Origin: CAWAHD01 sp963781785
GTDB taxonomy: Bacteria; Planctomycetota; Planctomycetia; Isosphaerales; Isosphaeraceae
Direction of reading: 5' to 3'
DNA length: 64,000 bases
NCBI GenBank assembly: GCA_963781785.1
Contig: CAWAHD010000002.1
Coordinates: forward strand, 5,270,001-5,334,000
In this document: positions 25,906-34,197 of the stretch, one piece after another
Numbering within the stretch: position 1 is the stretch's first letter
How the letters are laid out: every line of letters starts with the position of its first letter
Position numbers and translations under genes: made by a program
Notes under the pieces: generated by a model
What the model saw: only the letters and a program-made list of their open reading frames with translations
The model's database searches: none
Told to the model about the DNA's origin: nothing

Positions 25906-26747
25906 ACCTTCACTTTCTTCCGAAGTGCAGGGCGTGAATGCCGCGGCTCGAAGACCTCGAAATAGGACTTCTCGTCAAGCTGCGCGACCTCATGCGCCAT
26001 GCCATGGGCCAAGAGCTCGGCCCCCATGATCATGAGCACGCGGTAGTTGCCCGCGCTGTGATCGACCAACGTATCCATCAGCTCGGCCGTCATGAGCGTC
26101 GGGCTGCCGGCCTTCTGGAGCGCGTGGCGGAGCAAATCCAATAATTCATCGCGCGAGGCGGGCTCGGTCGCCAGTCGCGTCCGGATCCGACTTCCCAGCG
26201 GAACGAGCTGCTCGGAGCGCAACAGTTCCAACAGCCTGCCGTCTCCCGAGAGGACCACCGTCAACAGCGATGTCGCGTCGAAGTCGGCACTGGCGAGAAT
26301 CCTCAGCTCGGCCAGGACCTCGCTGGGCATCTCCTGGGCCTCGTCGATCAAGAGCACCGGCCTGATTCGGGACGAGGTCACATGGGTCTTCCAGCGCTCG
26401 CGGAGCGCTTTGAATCCCCCCCAGCGATTGGACGGAGTGAGCTTCACCGCGAAGATATCGCCCAGCTCGCGGTAGAAGTCGGAGCTTTTCGACTGGGGCC
26501 TCTCGATCACTCCCACTGTGACGTCCCGCGCCGTGGACAGCCGCCCGGCAACAATGCGCAGCGCCACCGACTTGCCGGTGCCCGGCTCGCCCGAAATCAA
26601 AGCAAAGCCCCCTTCCTGCACCAACTGTTCGACGCGCCAGGCGAAATTGTCGATCTTGGGAGTCACCAGCAGCCCGTCGCTGGGGAGCTCCGGTGAAAAC
26701 GGGTTCCATTTCAGCCCGTAGACTGAGAGGAGTTTCTTGCTATTCAT
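25902..26747 (-). CDS. ExeA/TniB/IstB-like AAA ATPase, transposition partner
   Basis: 281 codons from ATG 26747, overlapping the transposase stop by four bases. It starts LKWNPFSPE, as in ExeA/GspA ATPases. Walker A is GEPGTGKSV at about 53-61, Walker B PVLLIDEAQEM at about 130-140, and there is a sensor-type region LLTVVLSGDGRLLELL and an arginine-finger-rich segment SRIRTRLATEPAS. In Tn7-, Mu- and IS21-like systems such an ATPase (TnsC, TniB, MuB, IstB) picks target DNA and activates the transposase. The coupled gene order supports the same role here. Alternative: type II secretion ExeA, unlikely given the context. Confidence 0.88.
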   Translation of the reverse strand: MNSKKLLSVYGLKWNPFSPELPSDGLLVTPKIDNFAWRVEQLVQEGGFALISGEPGTGKSVALRIVAGRLSTARDVTVGVIERPQSKSSDFYRELGDIFAVKLTPSNRWGGFKALRERWKTHVTSSRIRPVLLIDEAQEMPSEVLAELRILASADFDATSLLTVVLSGDGRLLELLRSEQLVPLGSRIRTRLATEPASRDELLDLLRHALQKAGSPTLMTAELMDTLVDHSAGNYRVLMIMGAELLAHGMAHEVAQLDEKSYFEVFEPRHSRPALRKKVKV

Positions 26748-28215
26748 GATGCGTCTTCTCCGTTCTCGGGAGGTGATGGCTTGGGGAGGTACGCCGGCGG
26801 CAGCCCCGTGGCGGAATACTCCTGGAGGATACGCTTCAAGAGCGGTGGCAACGGGCTGCCTTGACGTGGGTTGTCGGCTGGGGGCATTTCGGTCGCCTCA
26901 GGCTCGACACAGGCGCGGCGGCCCTCGGCGTTGGCGGCTTTGTTGATGGGATAGATCGGAGCCAGAATGGTTCCGTTGCGCTGGTCAACCAGATCGACCC
27001 GGCCGAGGTTCCAGCGGGCATACCGCACGGCGACCTCGCGCAGGTGGCGGTACCTGCCCGGAATCTCAAAGCGCACCCCCTCGACCGAGATCGTTCCGTC
27101 GCTCTGCCGCTGAATTCTCCTGGTTTCTAGTCGAAACGCATCGCGGAGCGACTCGCTCTTTGGGCTATCGCGCAGCACCTCCGGCGCGTGGCGGAAACGG
27201 TCGACCGGCGAGCTGGAGGTCTCGCGGTGCACCGCCTTGTTGTACTCGATTTCCGCCCAGGCCTGAGTCGCCACGTTGAGGAATTCGAGCGTCAGCGACG
27301 GGACGCCGTCGAGCATATTCAACAGCCGTCCTTCGAGTGTACCCCAGAACGCCTCTTGCTTGCCGTTCTGATAAGGGCTGTAAGGAAGCGTCCGCTCGTG
27401 GACGATTCCCAGGCGCAACAGCCCCTCGGTGAACTCGTCTGCGACCATTGCCGGACCGTTGTCAGTCAAGAGAGCACGCGGCAAACCGCGTTTCTGGATC
27501 GCCTGGGACAGCCCGTGGACGAGGTCTTCGGCGGTCTCGGAGAGGTACCACTGGATGTGGCAGCAGAGACGCGAATGATCGTCGAGGATCCCCAGGGCGA
27601 TCGGGCAAAGCCAGCGACCGCCAGGAGTGAGGACCTTGAGCGAGCCGTGGTGAAAATCCAGGTGCCACAGCGAGCCGACGTAGGCGGTTTCGTCAGCTGC
27701 GGATCTCGAGCGTCTGACGCCTCTGTTCGGCACGGACAGCGCCTGCGCGAGTGTTGGTCGGGAGCTTCGGCTTGCGCACCCAGCCATGGGCCAGCATGTA
27801 CCGCCTTACGGTGGAATAACAGCGCAGCGGCCCCAGTGCGAGTTCGGCCTGTACCAAGGCGGCCAGATTGTCGTAGTGAAGTTGGTAACTCCAGTGCGGG
27901 TGGTTGCGATATTGGGCATGGAGCCGCTCCGCCAGTGCCGGCGGAAGGGAGACCTTGCCGCAATCCTTGCGCACGGCGCGGCGCAACGCACGGAGAGGAT
28001 TATCGCGCCGCGCCGCGTAATACCAGCGTTCGATGGTGGACGCGGCAAACTGGACATCGCAATCGGTCACGGGATGGCGCCAGGTCTTCTCTGCGAGCGC
28101 GCGGATGGCCGTTTTGAGCTGTCCGCGCAGGGGGAGAGCTGAAGAGCGAGCCGACGATGGAAAATCGGAACCGCGCCCAGTCGCCGTTGGTCGGATTTTT
28201 GGGTGTTTGGGTCAT
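26744..28215 (-). CDS. DDE transposase (rve integrase core), frame interrupted twice
   Basis: Reading from ATG 28215 (MTQTPKNPTNGDWARFRFSI) and allowing two breaks gives a ~490-residue transposase. An N-terminal helix-turn-helix region includes FAASTIERWYYAAR and LRCYSTVRRYMLAHGW. The rve core carries the catalytic residues: first Asp in LWHLDFHHGSLKV, second Asp in LLTDNGPAMV, Glu in QNGKQEAFWGTLE. A basic Mu-transposase-type C-terminal beta barrel follows (VRFEIPGRYRHLREVAVRYA). The breaks are at a 5-base G/C run at about 28130 and near 27695, where TGA ends the first part just before the core. Indels, or in the second case possible programmed frameshifting, would explain this. The intact C-terminal frame is 26744-27787. 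Confidence 0.88.
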
Positions 28216-28323
28216 CACGTCTCCTCACGAAACGGGTGAAGGGTCCGCGATAACCTCTATAGCTCAGCCGGCGGAGGTGCCTGGAAAGCATCCTCTGCGT
28301 GCCGGACGCGACCAGCAGGAAAG

Positions 28324-28905
28324 CTAGCTCGGCGGGCCTGTGGCGGTCGTGATCGGAGAGAGAAAGCGCAGCAGCCGCCCCCAGCCGTCGCAGTCATCGC
28401 AGTGGTCGCAGCGGAGGAGGAAGGCGTTCAGCAGTGACAGTGGCAGGGTCGCGACATCGGCGAGCAGTTTCACGCGAGCTCCTGCAACCTTCCAGAAGTG
28501 GCTCTGGGGAAAGTGGTCGCGCCAGAACTCCTCCCAGCGGACAATGGTCCGGCGATCGACGTCGAAGAGTGTGGAGAGCTGACGGACCCGCTGCGGCGTT
28601 GGACCGTGCCGCATCGCACTAATCAAAACGATGAACGCGCCCAGGTAGATCTTTCGGCCGAGGAACCGCACGGATGGCGGTGTGGCTCGTTTTCTGCACT
28701 GGTCTCGATTGCAGCAGAAGCTGAATCTGGTCTTGTAGGTGCCCAGCGGCGGGTCGGGGCCGCCGCGCGGCTGGCGGGGGTAGTCAGCACGGTGCAAACG
28801 TCCACCGCACCGACACCCCTGGCGGCGGGTGATCTCGGCAAGATCCTGGTCGATCGTGAAAAGAAACGCCCAGAACGTAGCGTTGAAAGGCGATGCGTGA
28901 TACAT
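28324..28905 (-). CDS. Zinc-binding/HTH protein at the transposon's right end
   Basis: 193 codons from ATG 28905. Cysteines are spaced CRCGGRLHRADYP and CCNRDQCRKRATPPS, a zinc-ribbon-like arrangement. A helix-turn-helix follows (RVRQLSTLFDVDRRTIVRWE, about 110-135), and a CDHCDDCDGWG cluster lies near the C-terminus. It lies first in the transposon's gene row, 110 bases upstream of the transposase. DNA binding is likely; end recognition or regulation of the element is inference. I know similar proteins only as hypothetical neighbours of DDE transposases. Confidence 0.75.
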   Translation of the reverse strand: MYHASPFNATFWAFLFTIDQDLAEITRRQGCRCGGRLHRADYPRQPRGGPDPPLGTYKTRFSFCCNRDQCRKRATPPSVRFLGRKIYLGAFIVLISAMRHGPTPQRVRQLSTLFDVDRRTIVRWEEFWRDHFPQSHFWKVAGARVKLLADVATLPLSLLNAFLLRCDHCDDCDGWGRLLRFLSPITTATGPPS

Positions 28906-29035
28906 CTGAAGTACTCCGGGTTGGTTGGTATCCTTCCGGAGTACACCCCTCGCCGAACTCGATCAAGTGATCAGGTTCCGCGAGGGGATTTTTCTTGCCA
29001 GCCTCAGATAACTTGCTTAGGAATCGCGAATTTCA

Positions 29036-29048
29036 CATCGATTATCTT
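29036..29048 (-). repeat. Right inverted repeat of the transposon
   Basis: CATCGATTATCTT on the plus strand is the exact reverse complement of the left repeat at 24399-24411. The preceding 15-25 bases (GCGAATTTCA and upstream) are also shared with a solitary copy at about 44855-44876. The GH92 frame begins within two bases of the repeat's outer edge. Confidence 0.7.
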
Positions 29049-29049
29049 G

Positions 29050-29964
29050 GCCACGCACACCGGGTCGCCGTTTTCCGGGCGCGTCGGCGTCGAGCATTAT
29101 CTGAAGCATGAATACTGCCCCGCCGACCTCATGAAGAAGTCGGTCGCCAGCACCATCGAATACTGTTACGCCGATCACGCGATCGCCCGGTTGGCGGAAG
29201 CGCTCGGTCATCGTGACGACGCCTTCACGTTCCGGCGACACGGCCGTTTCTACCGGAACCTCTGGAACCCGGAGACGCAGTTCTTTCAGCCGCGCGATTC
29301 ACGGGGAAAGTTCCTGGTGGAATTCAAACCGGATATGCTTACATATATAGATACAAATGGTAAATTTACGCACGCGTACGTGGAGGGGAGCGCCTGGCAA
29401 TGGCGTTGGGGCGTCCCTTCGGATGCCGCGGAATTGGTGCCACAGTTCAAGAGCCGCGAGTTCTTCGTGCAGGAGCTCGAGCAGTTTTTCGCCCGGTCGC
29501 CCGCCGGCGTCGGACTGATCCCGAACGCCTACTACTGGCACGGGAACCAACCCGACCTGTATGCCGCCTATCTCTTCAATCATGCCCACCGTCCCGACCT
29601 GACGCAGAAGTGGGTTCGGTGGGTTCTGGAGACGAAGTACGGGGATCGTGAGAACGGCCTGGACGGGAACGACGACGGCGGCACACTCTCGGCGTGGTAC
29701 GTGCTCAGCTCGCTGGGGCTGTTTCCCACGGCGGGCACCGACCGTTACGAGATCTCCGGGCCGCTCTGGGAGCGCGCCGAGATCCAGTTGCAGGACCAGC
29801 GACTGACGATCCTTGCAGACAATGCGGCCCCGAATCATCCGTATGTTCAAAGGGTGTGGCTGAACGACAAGCCGCTGGAGCGGCACTGGGTTCAACACGC
29901 CGCGATCGCTGGGGGCGGAACTCTCCGATTTGAGATGGGTGCCGAAGCGGCAACAGGCCGTTAG
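29050..29964 (+). pseudogene. GH92 alpha-1,2-mannosidase, 3' half only
   Basis: About 304 codons, in frame from the transposon edge. Signatures of the GH92 C-terminal (alpha/alpha)6 domain are clear: GRVGVEHYLKHEYCPADL, the SVASTIEYCYADHAIARLAEALGH helix pair, FYRNLWNPETQFFQPR, YVEGSAWQWRWGVP, NDDGGTLSAWYVLSSLGLFP and a closing beta segment. GH92 enzymes are exo-acting alpha-mannosidases of 700-800 residues, so the N-terminal beta-sandwich and about half of the protein are missing, with no signal peptide. The open frame extends left to 28498, but that part runs antisense through the transposon and is not genuine. The gene was truncated by the element or an accompanying deletion; its 5' half is not in the window. 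Confidence 0.88.
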
Positions 29965-30095
29965 CGCGGGCGCTCGCGTGGAAGCTAAAGGCAAGCTCAA
30001 TCGGCCGAACGTGCCGCGCCCGGGCGCGACATCGGCCACGGACAAGCGGTCGCCGCCGAAAATCACGGCGACCTCGATCGTAGGCCTACTTCCGA

Positions 30096-31088
30096 TCAGC
30101 GCCGGAACGACAGCGGTCTGGCGAACAGTTTTGCACCGTGGCTCGCCTTGGGGGCAGGGTTGAATTTCGAGTGAACCGCTTCGGTGGTGATCTTCGACTT
30201 CTTGAATATCTTCGCGAAGTGCGCCGAGAGGACGAGATCTCGCCACGTGAGCGGCGCGCGGTAGTCGCTGCCGGGCTTGCCGCTGTCTGCCCCGTCGAGC
30301 AGCAGGCCCTGCGTATCAGTCAGGCCGCTGGCCTTTGTGCCGTCCACGGTCAGCTCGTACTTGTAATGGATGTTGATCCGCTCGCTGGGGCGTAAGGTCA
30401 CGGTCTCGGTCGCCGGATCGTACGCCGCGGATGTAACGCGGATCGCGCGTCCGTGCGGGCCGGTGAGTCGATAGTTGTGCGTGTCTTCCGCCGCGGTCTG
30501 CTCGAGCGCCTGGTCGAAGGTCAGGACAATCGACGTCGGCATCATGTGGAAGCCGTAGCGCTGCACTTCGGTGACCCGGGGTCCATCCAATTGCAGCGGA
30601 CGATTGACGACCAGCGTGACGCCATTCGAGTCGCTCCCGCCGAAGTCGGCGTCCCCACTATACGACGCGGTGACCTTGTGCTGGCCCGGTGCCAGCGTCG
30701 AAGTGGAGAGAGTCGCGCCCAAGCGTCCGTCGACGACCGCCAGCGCGATGGGCGCCTGGGACACGCCGTCGATCGTGAACGCAACGGTGCCCGTCGGCGT
30801 TGTCGCGCCGGATCCGGCATTCACGATGGCCGTGAACGTCACCGTCTCGCCGAACGTTGCTGGGCTTGGGGCAGCCGTGAGCTGCGTGGTTGTGGCGCCA
30901 GGCATCACGGAAACCGAGGCCGCAGGGCTCGCGTTGATCGCGGAACTGGTGAGCGACTGGACGTCGACGGTCACGGCACCCTGACCCACCGCCGAGAGGT
31001 CGGCCTGAAGCTCGATGGCCCCCCGTCGAAAGCCCGGGCAGAATGAACGTGGGAATCGCCTGCGTCGGCGAGCCGTCCAGGCCGACAA
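30096..31088 (-). CDS. Giant surface protein, segment D (C-terminus)
   Basis: In-frame sense starts at about 31020, where a run of six C/G bases shifts the frame from segment C. Content: end of a NEW3/CARDB-like region, then one Big_3-type Ig-like domain (TPTGTVAFTIDG, LGATLSTSTLAPGQHKVTAS, YSGDADFGGSDSNGVTLVV). A beta-rich SbsA/Ig-like segment follows (FHMMPTSIVLTFDQALEQTA, TETVTLRPSERI) and then a basic tail. Ig-like domains of this type are spacers in secreted adhesins. Ends convergent with the GH92 remnant, 131 bases away. Confidence 0.8.
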   Translation of the reverse strand: MSAWTARRRRRFPRSFCPGFRRGAIELQADLSAVGQGAVTVDVQSLTSSAINASPAASVSVMPGATTTQLTAAPSPATFGETVTFTAIVNAGSGATTPTGTVAFTIDGVSQAPIALAVVDGRLGATLSTSTLAPGQHKVTASYSGDADFGGSDSNGVTLVVNRPLQLDGPRVTEVQRYGFHMMPTSIVLTFDQALEQTAAEDTHNYRLTGPHGRAIRVTSAAYDPATETVTLRPSERINIHYKYELTVDGTKASGLTDTQGLLLDGADSGKPGSDYRAPLTWRDLVLSAHFAKIFKKSKITTEAVHSKFNPAPKASHGAKLFARPLSFRR

Positions 31089-34000
31089 GCGTGGCCGTGA
31101 CCGGTCCGTTCTCTCCCACGATTGTTGCCGAGTACGAATCCTCGGTGTTGCCCGTGTTCTGGACCATCAGCAGGAACGTGGCCATTCCGGGGCTGGAAAG
31201 CGTCTGCGTGGCCGGGCTGAATTCGGCTGTCATCCCCTGGCTGGCCGGAATTGTCAGATCGGATGAGGCGTCGCCCTGGATATCCGGGTTGGCTGTCGAT
31301 GTCGCCGCGGCCATGAGTGACAGTGGTCCTTGCACGGCGAAATTGACCGCGCCGGTCGTGATCGGCACATTTTGCGAGGCACCGGGTGCGAGCGTGACGC
31401 TGGTTGTTCCCAGGCTGGATACGAGCGCGGCCGGACCGGCCAGGGCGAGGGTGTACGTGTCTCTCGTAGTGCCGGTATTCGTCACCGTCGCCTGGAAGCT
31501 GCTGCCGGGCGCGCCAGATCCGGGATTCAGCGTCACCTGAACGCCGCCGGCGGTCACGGTGAGGGTGCCGCCCGTTGTGCCGCTGACCGTGGTATCACTC
31601 GTGGAAGCGGCGGTGATGGTGAAGGGATAGGTGGCGGGAGCAGTGCCCTGAGCGACGGCCAGGCTCATTGCAACATCGCGGAAGTTGCTGGCGCCCGGCG
31701 GCACATCAATCGTGGTCTCGCCGAATGAGGCCGTGACGCCCGTCGGCAGCCCCATCGCGGCTAACGAGAACGTATCGTCGGCGCTGCCGGTGTTCGTCAA
31801 CTGAACGACGTGCTGGGCCGAATTCCCCTGGCCCGCAGTGGCCTTGGTGGGAGTGAGGGTGGCCACGATCCCATGCGAATTCGGATCGGGGAGCACGGGT
31901 TGCCCCTGGAGGACCAGATCCCCCTGGACCGATGCCACTGCCCCGTTGTCGCCGCTGGCGGCGATGGTGAAGCCGTAATCGGCCAGCGGGGCGAACGAGT
32001 CTGACGTGAGTACGAGCGGCACGTCGTCCGAGCCATTGGCCGCGACGGTGACCGAGGATGGTAGACTGACCCAATTCGCAGATATGCCCTGGACGGATAA
32101 GTCATAAGTGACTTGAAAATTCGTTGGGTTCAGGAGCGCAACGTCGTACGTTGCCGGTGCGGCGAGTGCGACCGTCTGCGTCGGCGGGCTCAGGCCAATG
32201 ATCTGTTCGCCGGTGACGAGTTGATCGGGCAGCGTCAACGTGGCGGTCGTGCCTTGATTGGTGAATTGAACCGAAGCATCCTGAGCGACGGGCAGCGACT
32301 GGCCAGGCTGCAAGCCGGTCACGGCCTCTTGCCATGTAATGGTTTGGCTTGTGCTGGCGCCCGTGAAGCTCAGGTCCCATTCAAGGGTCTCGGAATTCGC
32401 GCTGGTTGTGATCTGACTGGGCGCGATGCTGAATGAGCTGGGCACGATGGACACGCCGTTATTTGTCGGGACCGTGACCTGAGCCGTGACGGGGGTCGGC
32501 AGTCCGGTAGCGATATTGTAGACCAAAAGGCCGGAGGAGCTCGTGGTGTAATACTCGTTTCTGGAAGCGGCGGCCCACGTCAGGCCCGCGGGAGTGTTCA
32601 TCTGGCTCACGAGCACGTCGTCGGGATCGCTGGCGCTGAAGATCAACAGTCCCGGCGCCCCGCCCGTGCCGCCCGAGCTGGGCGCAGCGAATTGGTGATT
32701 GCCCAACGCCACGAGGTATCCCATGCCGAACGATGGTATATCGAGTGTTTGCGTCGAAATGATCGTCGGGTCTTGCGGGTTGGTCAGGTCAAGAGTCGCC
32801 ACCACGACTTTCCCGGTAAACGACACGACGGGGCTATGGCCGCTATTCCAACCGCCGGATGACCCGATAACGAGCGCTGTGTCGCCGTCAATGGCGATGC
32901 CGATCACGAGTGTCATCCCCGGGATTTGCAGGCTGCGCACGAGGGTCGGATTTGAGGGGTCGGAGGTATCGACCACCATGACGAGGCCCGACCCGTTCGC
33001 GTCCGAGCCCGTCGCGGTCGTGCTGCCCACCAGGAGTGTCTGGTTATTGACGGCTGCATCCTGAAACATGTTCGACGTGCCGTCAGGATGACCGCTGGAG
33101 GGAACTGGCGGCTGATTGTACAGCACGTTCGTGACGGCGGGCGCTGCCGGGTTAGACAGATCAACGTCGAGCAAGTTGCCGTATTGTGTGCCGATGTCAT
33201 TGCTAAAAATACTATAGAAAAAGTACCACGATGTCAGGAAGGCGTGGTCGTTGGAGATGGCGAAGTCCTGGATGGCGGAATAATCGTTCGAGTTGTAGAC
33301 CAGCGAAGTCTTACCCAGTAGGGTTGGATTCAGCGGGTCGGCCAGTGAGTAGATGAGCAATAGTGACGGCGGCGGCGCGATGTACGAGGAAAACGCGCGA
33401 ACAATGAGCTCGTTGTTCTCAACTTCGACAAGAACATTTGAGCCACCGGGAATCGCGCCCGAGCCAAAGGTGGAGACGACGGACGGGCTCGCCGGATTCG
33501 AGACGTCCACGATTTCAATGGCGCCAGGCACACTGACATACGCGTAGTTGCCGTAGACCGCCACGGTCTGCGCTCCGCCGGAAATGGACGTTTTCCCGAC
33601 CAGTGTCAGACTCGCTGGGTTGACCATTCCGTCATTGATTTGAAGTGTGGCCGTGGTTGTTCCGTTGCCCGGTGGAAGGGTCGACGGCGAGGTCGACAAG
33701 GTTGCGGTTACGGGCGAGCCGATCAAGAGAGTTCCCTGGACTCCGGAGCCTGGGATCGGATTGCCGGAGGCGTCCGTGACATTGACAGTGATCGTGTCTT
33801 CGCCCAGGGCAAAACCCGTCGTGTCGAGATTGCCGAGGTCTACGCTCGAGAGCGTCGTGAGCACATTCAAAGTTGTCGCGACCGGTGTCGACGTGTGAAG
33901 CACGTTTCCGCCCGCGTCGGTGACGGTGAACGAGACCTCGGCTTGTTGTTGCTCGTTGACTGCGTTCAGGATCTCGGCCGCGACGTCGACCTGGCCGCCT

Positions 34001-34197
34001 GGTTTGGTGAACGCGGGGCTGGGACTGACCGAGACGACCTGGATGAAAGCCGGGCGTGCAGCAAACGACCCTGTCGCGGTGCGAGTGATCTCCGGCGCAC
34101 CCTCGGCCGTCACCTGGACACTGAAGGTGAAAGCGTCGAGTTGACTCGTCGAATTCGACGTGATCGTCTCGCTAATGTCGGTCGCACTTCCGCTCAC
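30658..34197 (-). CDS. Giant surface protein, segment C
   Basis: Meaningful from about 34210 to 31020. It contains beta-sandwich spacers, then an LVIVD-type propeller (AVYGNYAYVSVPGAIEIVDV and VVDTSDPSNPTLVRSLQIPG repeats, about residues 190-500 of the segment), then several ~95-residue NEW3/CARDB-like Ig modules (for example VALLNPTNFQVTYDLSV and VTLNPGSGAPGSSFQATVTN). Below 31020 this frame is Arg/His-rich nonsense to the stop. The break from segment B is a missing base near 34210, within VTLAP(G)QATSVSGS. Tandem Ig plus propeller modules fit an extracellular scaffold. Confidence 0.82.
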   Translation of the reverse strand: MSGSATDISETITSNSTSQLDAFTFSVQVTAEGAPEITRTATGSFAARPAFIQVVSVSPSPAFTKPGGQVDVAAEILNAVNEQQQAEVSFTVTDAGGNVLHTSTPVATTLNVLTTLSSVDLGNLDTTGFALGEDTITVNVTDASGNPIPGSGVQGTLLIGSPVTATLSTSPSTLPPGNGTTTATLQINDGMVNPASLTLVGKTSISGGAQTVAVYGNYAYVSVPGAIEIVDVSNPASPSVVSTFGSGAIPGGSNVLVEVENNELIVRAFSSYIAPPPSLLLIYSLADPLNPTLLGKTSLVYNSNDYSAIQDFAISNDHAFLTSWYFFYSIFSNDIGTQYGNLLDVDLSNPAAPAVTNVLYNQPPVPSSGHPDGTSNMFQDAAVNNQTLLVGSTTATGSDANGSGLVMVVDTSDPSNPTLVRSLQIPGMTLVIGIAIDGDTALVIGSSGGWNSGHSPVVSFTGKVVVATLDLTNPQDPTIISTQTLDIPSFGMGYLVALGNHQFAAPSSGGTGGAPGLLIFSASDPDDVLVSQMNTPAGLTWAAASRNEYYTTSSSGLLVYNIATGLPTPVTAQVTVPTNNGVSIVPSSFSIAPSQITTSANSETLEWDLSFTGASTSQTITWQEAVTGLQPGQSLPVAQDASVQFTNQGTTATLTLPDQLVTGEQIIGLSPPTQTVALAAPATYDVALLNPTNFQVTYDLSVQGISANWVSLPSSVTVAANGSDDVPLVLTSDSFAPLADYGFTIAASGDNGAVASVQGDLVLQGQPVLPDPNSHGIVATLTPTKATAGQGNSAQHVVQLTNTGSADDTFSLAAMGLPTGVTASFGETTIDVPPGASNFRDVAMSLAVAQGTAPATYPFTITAASTSDTTVSGTTGGTLTVTAGGVQVTLNPGSGAPGSSFQATVTNTGTTRDTYTLALAGPAALVSSLGTTSVTLAPGASQNVPITTGAVNFAVQGPLSLMAAATSTANPDIQGDASSDLTIPASQGMTAEFSPATQTLSSPGMATFLLMVQNTGNTEDSYSATIVGENGPVTATLVGLDGSPTQAIPTFILPGLSTGGHRASGRPLGGGSGCRDRRRPVAHQFRDQREPCGLGFRDAWRHNHAAHGCPKPSNVRRDGDVHGHRECRIRRDNADGHRCVHDRRRVPGAHRAGGRRRTLGRDSLHFDAGTGPAQGHRVV

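Larger units (their letters stand above)
24399..29048 (-). mobile_element. Five-gene DDE/AAA/RepA-like/CHC2 transposon
   Basis: 4.65-kb unit bounded by 13-bp perfect inverted repeats. All five genes are on the minus strand, in order: zinc/HTH protein, DDE transposase, ExeA-like AAA ATPase, RepA-like ATPase, CHC2 zinc-finger protein. The transposase, ExeA-like and RepA-like genes overlap by four bases (ATGA and GTGA), so translation is coupled. The DDE-plus-AAA pair recalls Mu, Tn7, Tn552 and IS21-type systems, where the ATPase selects targets and activates strand transfer. The RepA-like ATPase and primase-type zinc finger are unusual passengers. The right end abuts a truncated GH92 gene and the left end a truncated thioredoxin gene. 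No target-site duplication can be seen. Confidence 0.75.

Noticed and set aside
28498..29050. N-terminal extension of the GH92 frame
   Set aside because: It runs antisense through the transposon's zinc/HTH gene and inverted repeat and has no GH92 features.
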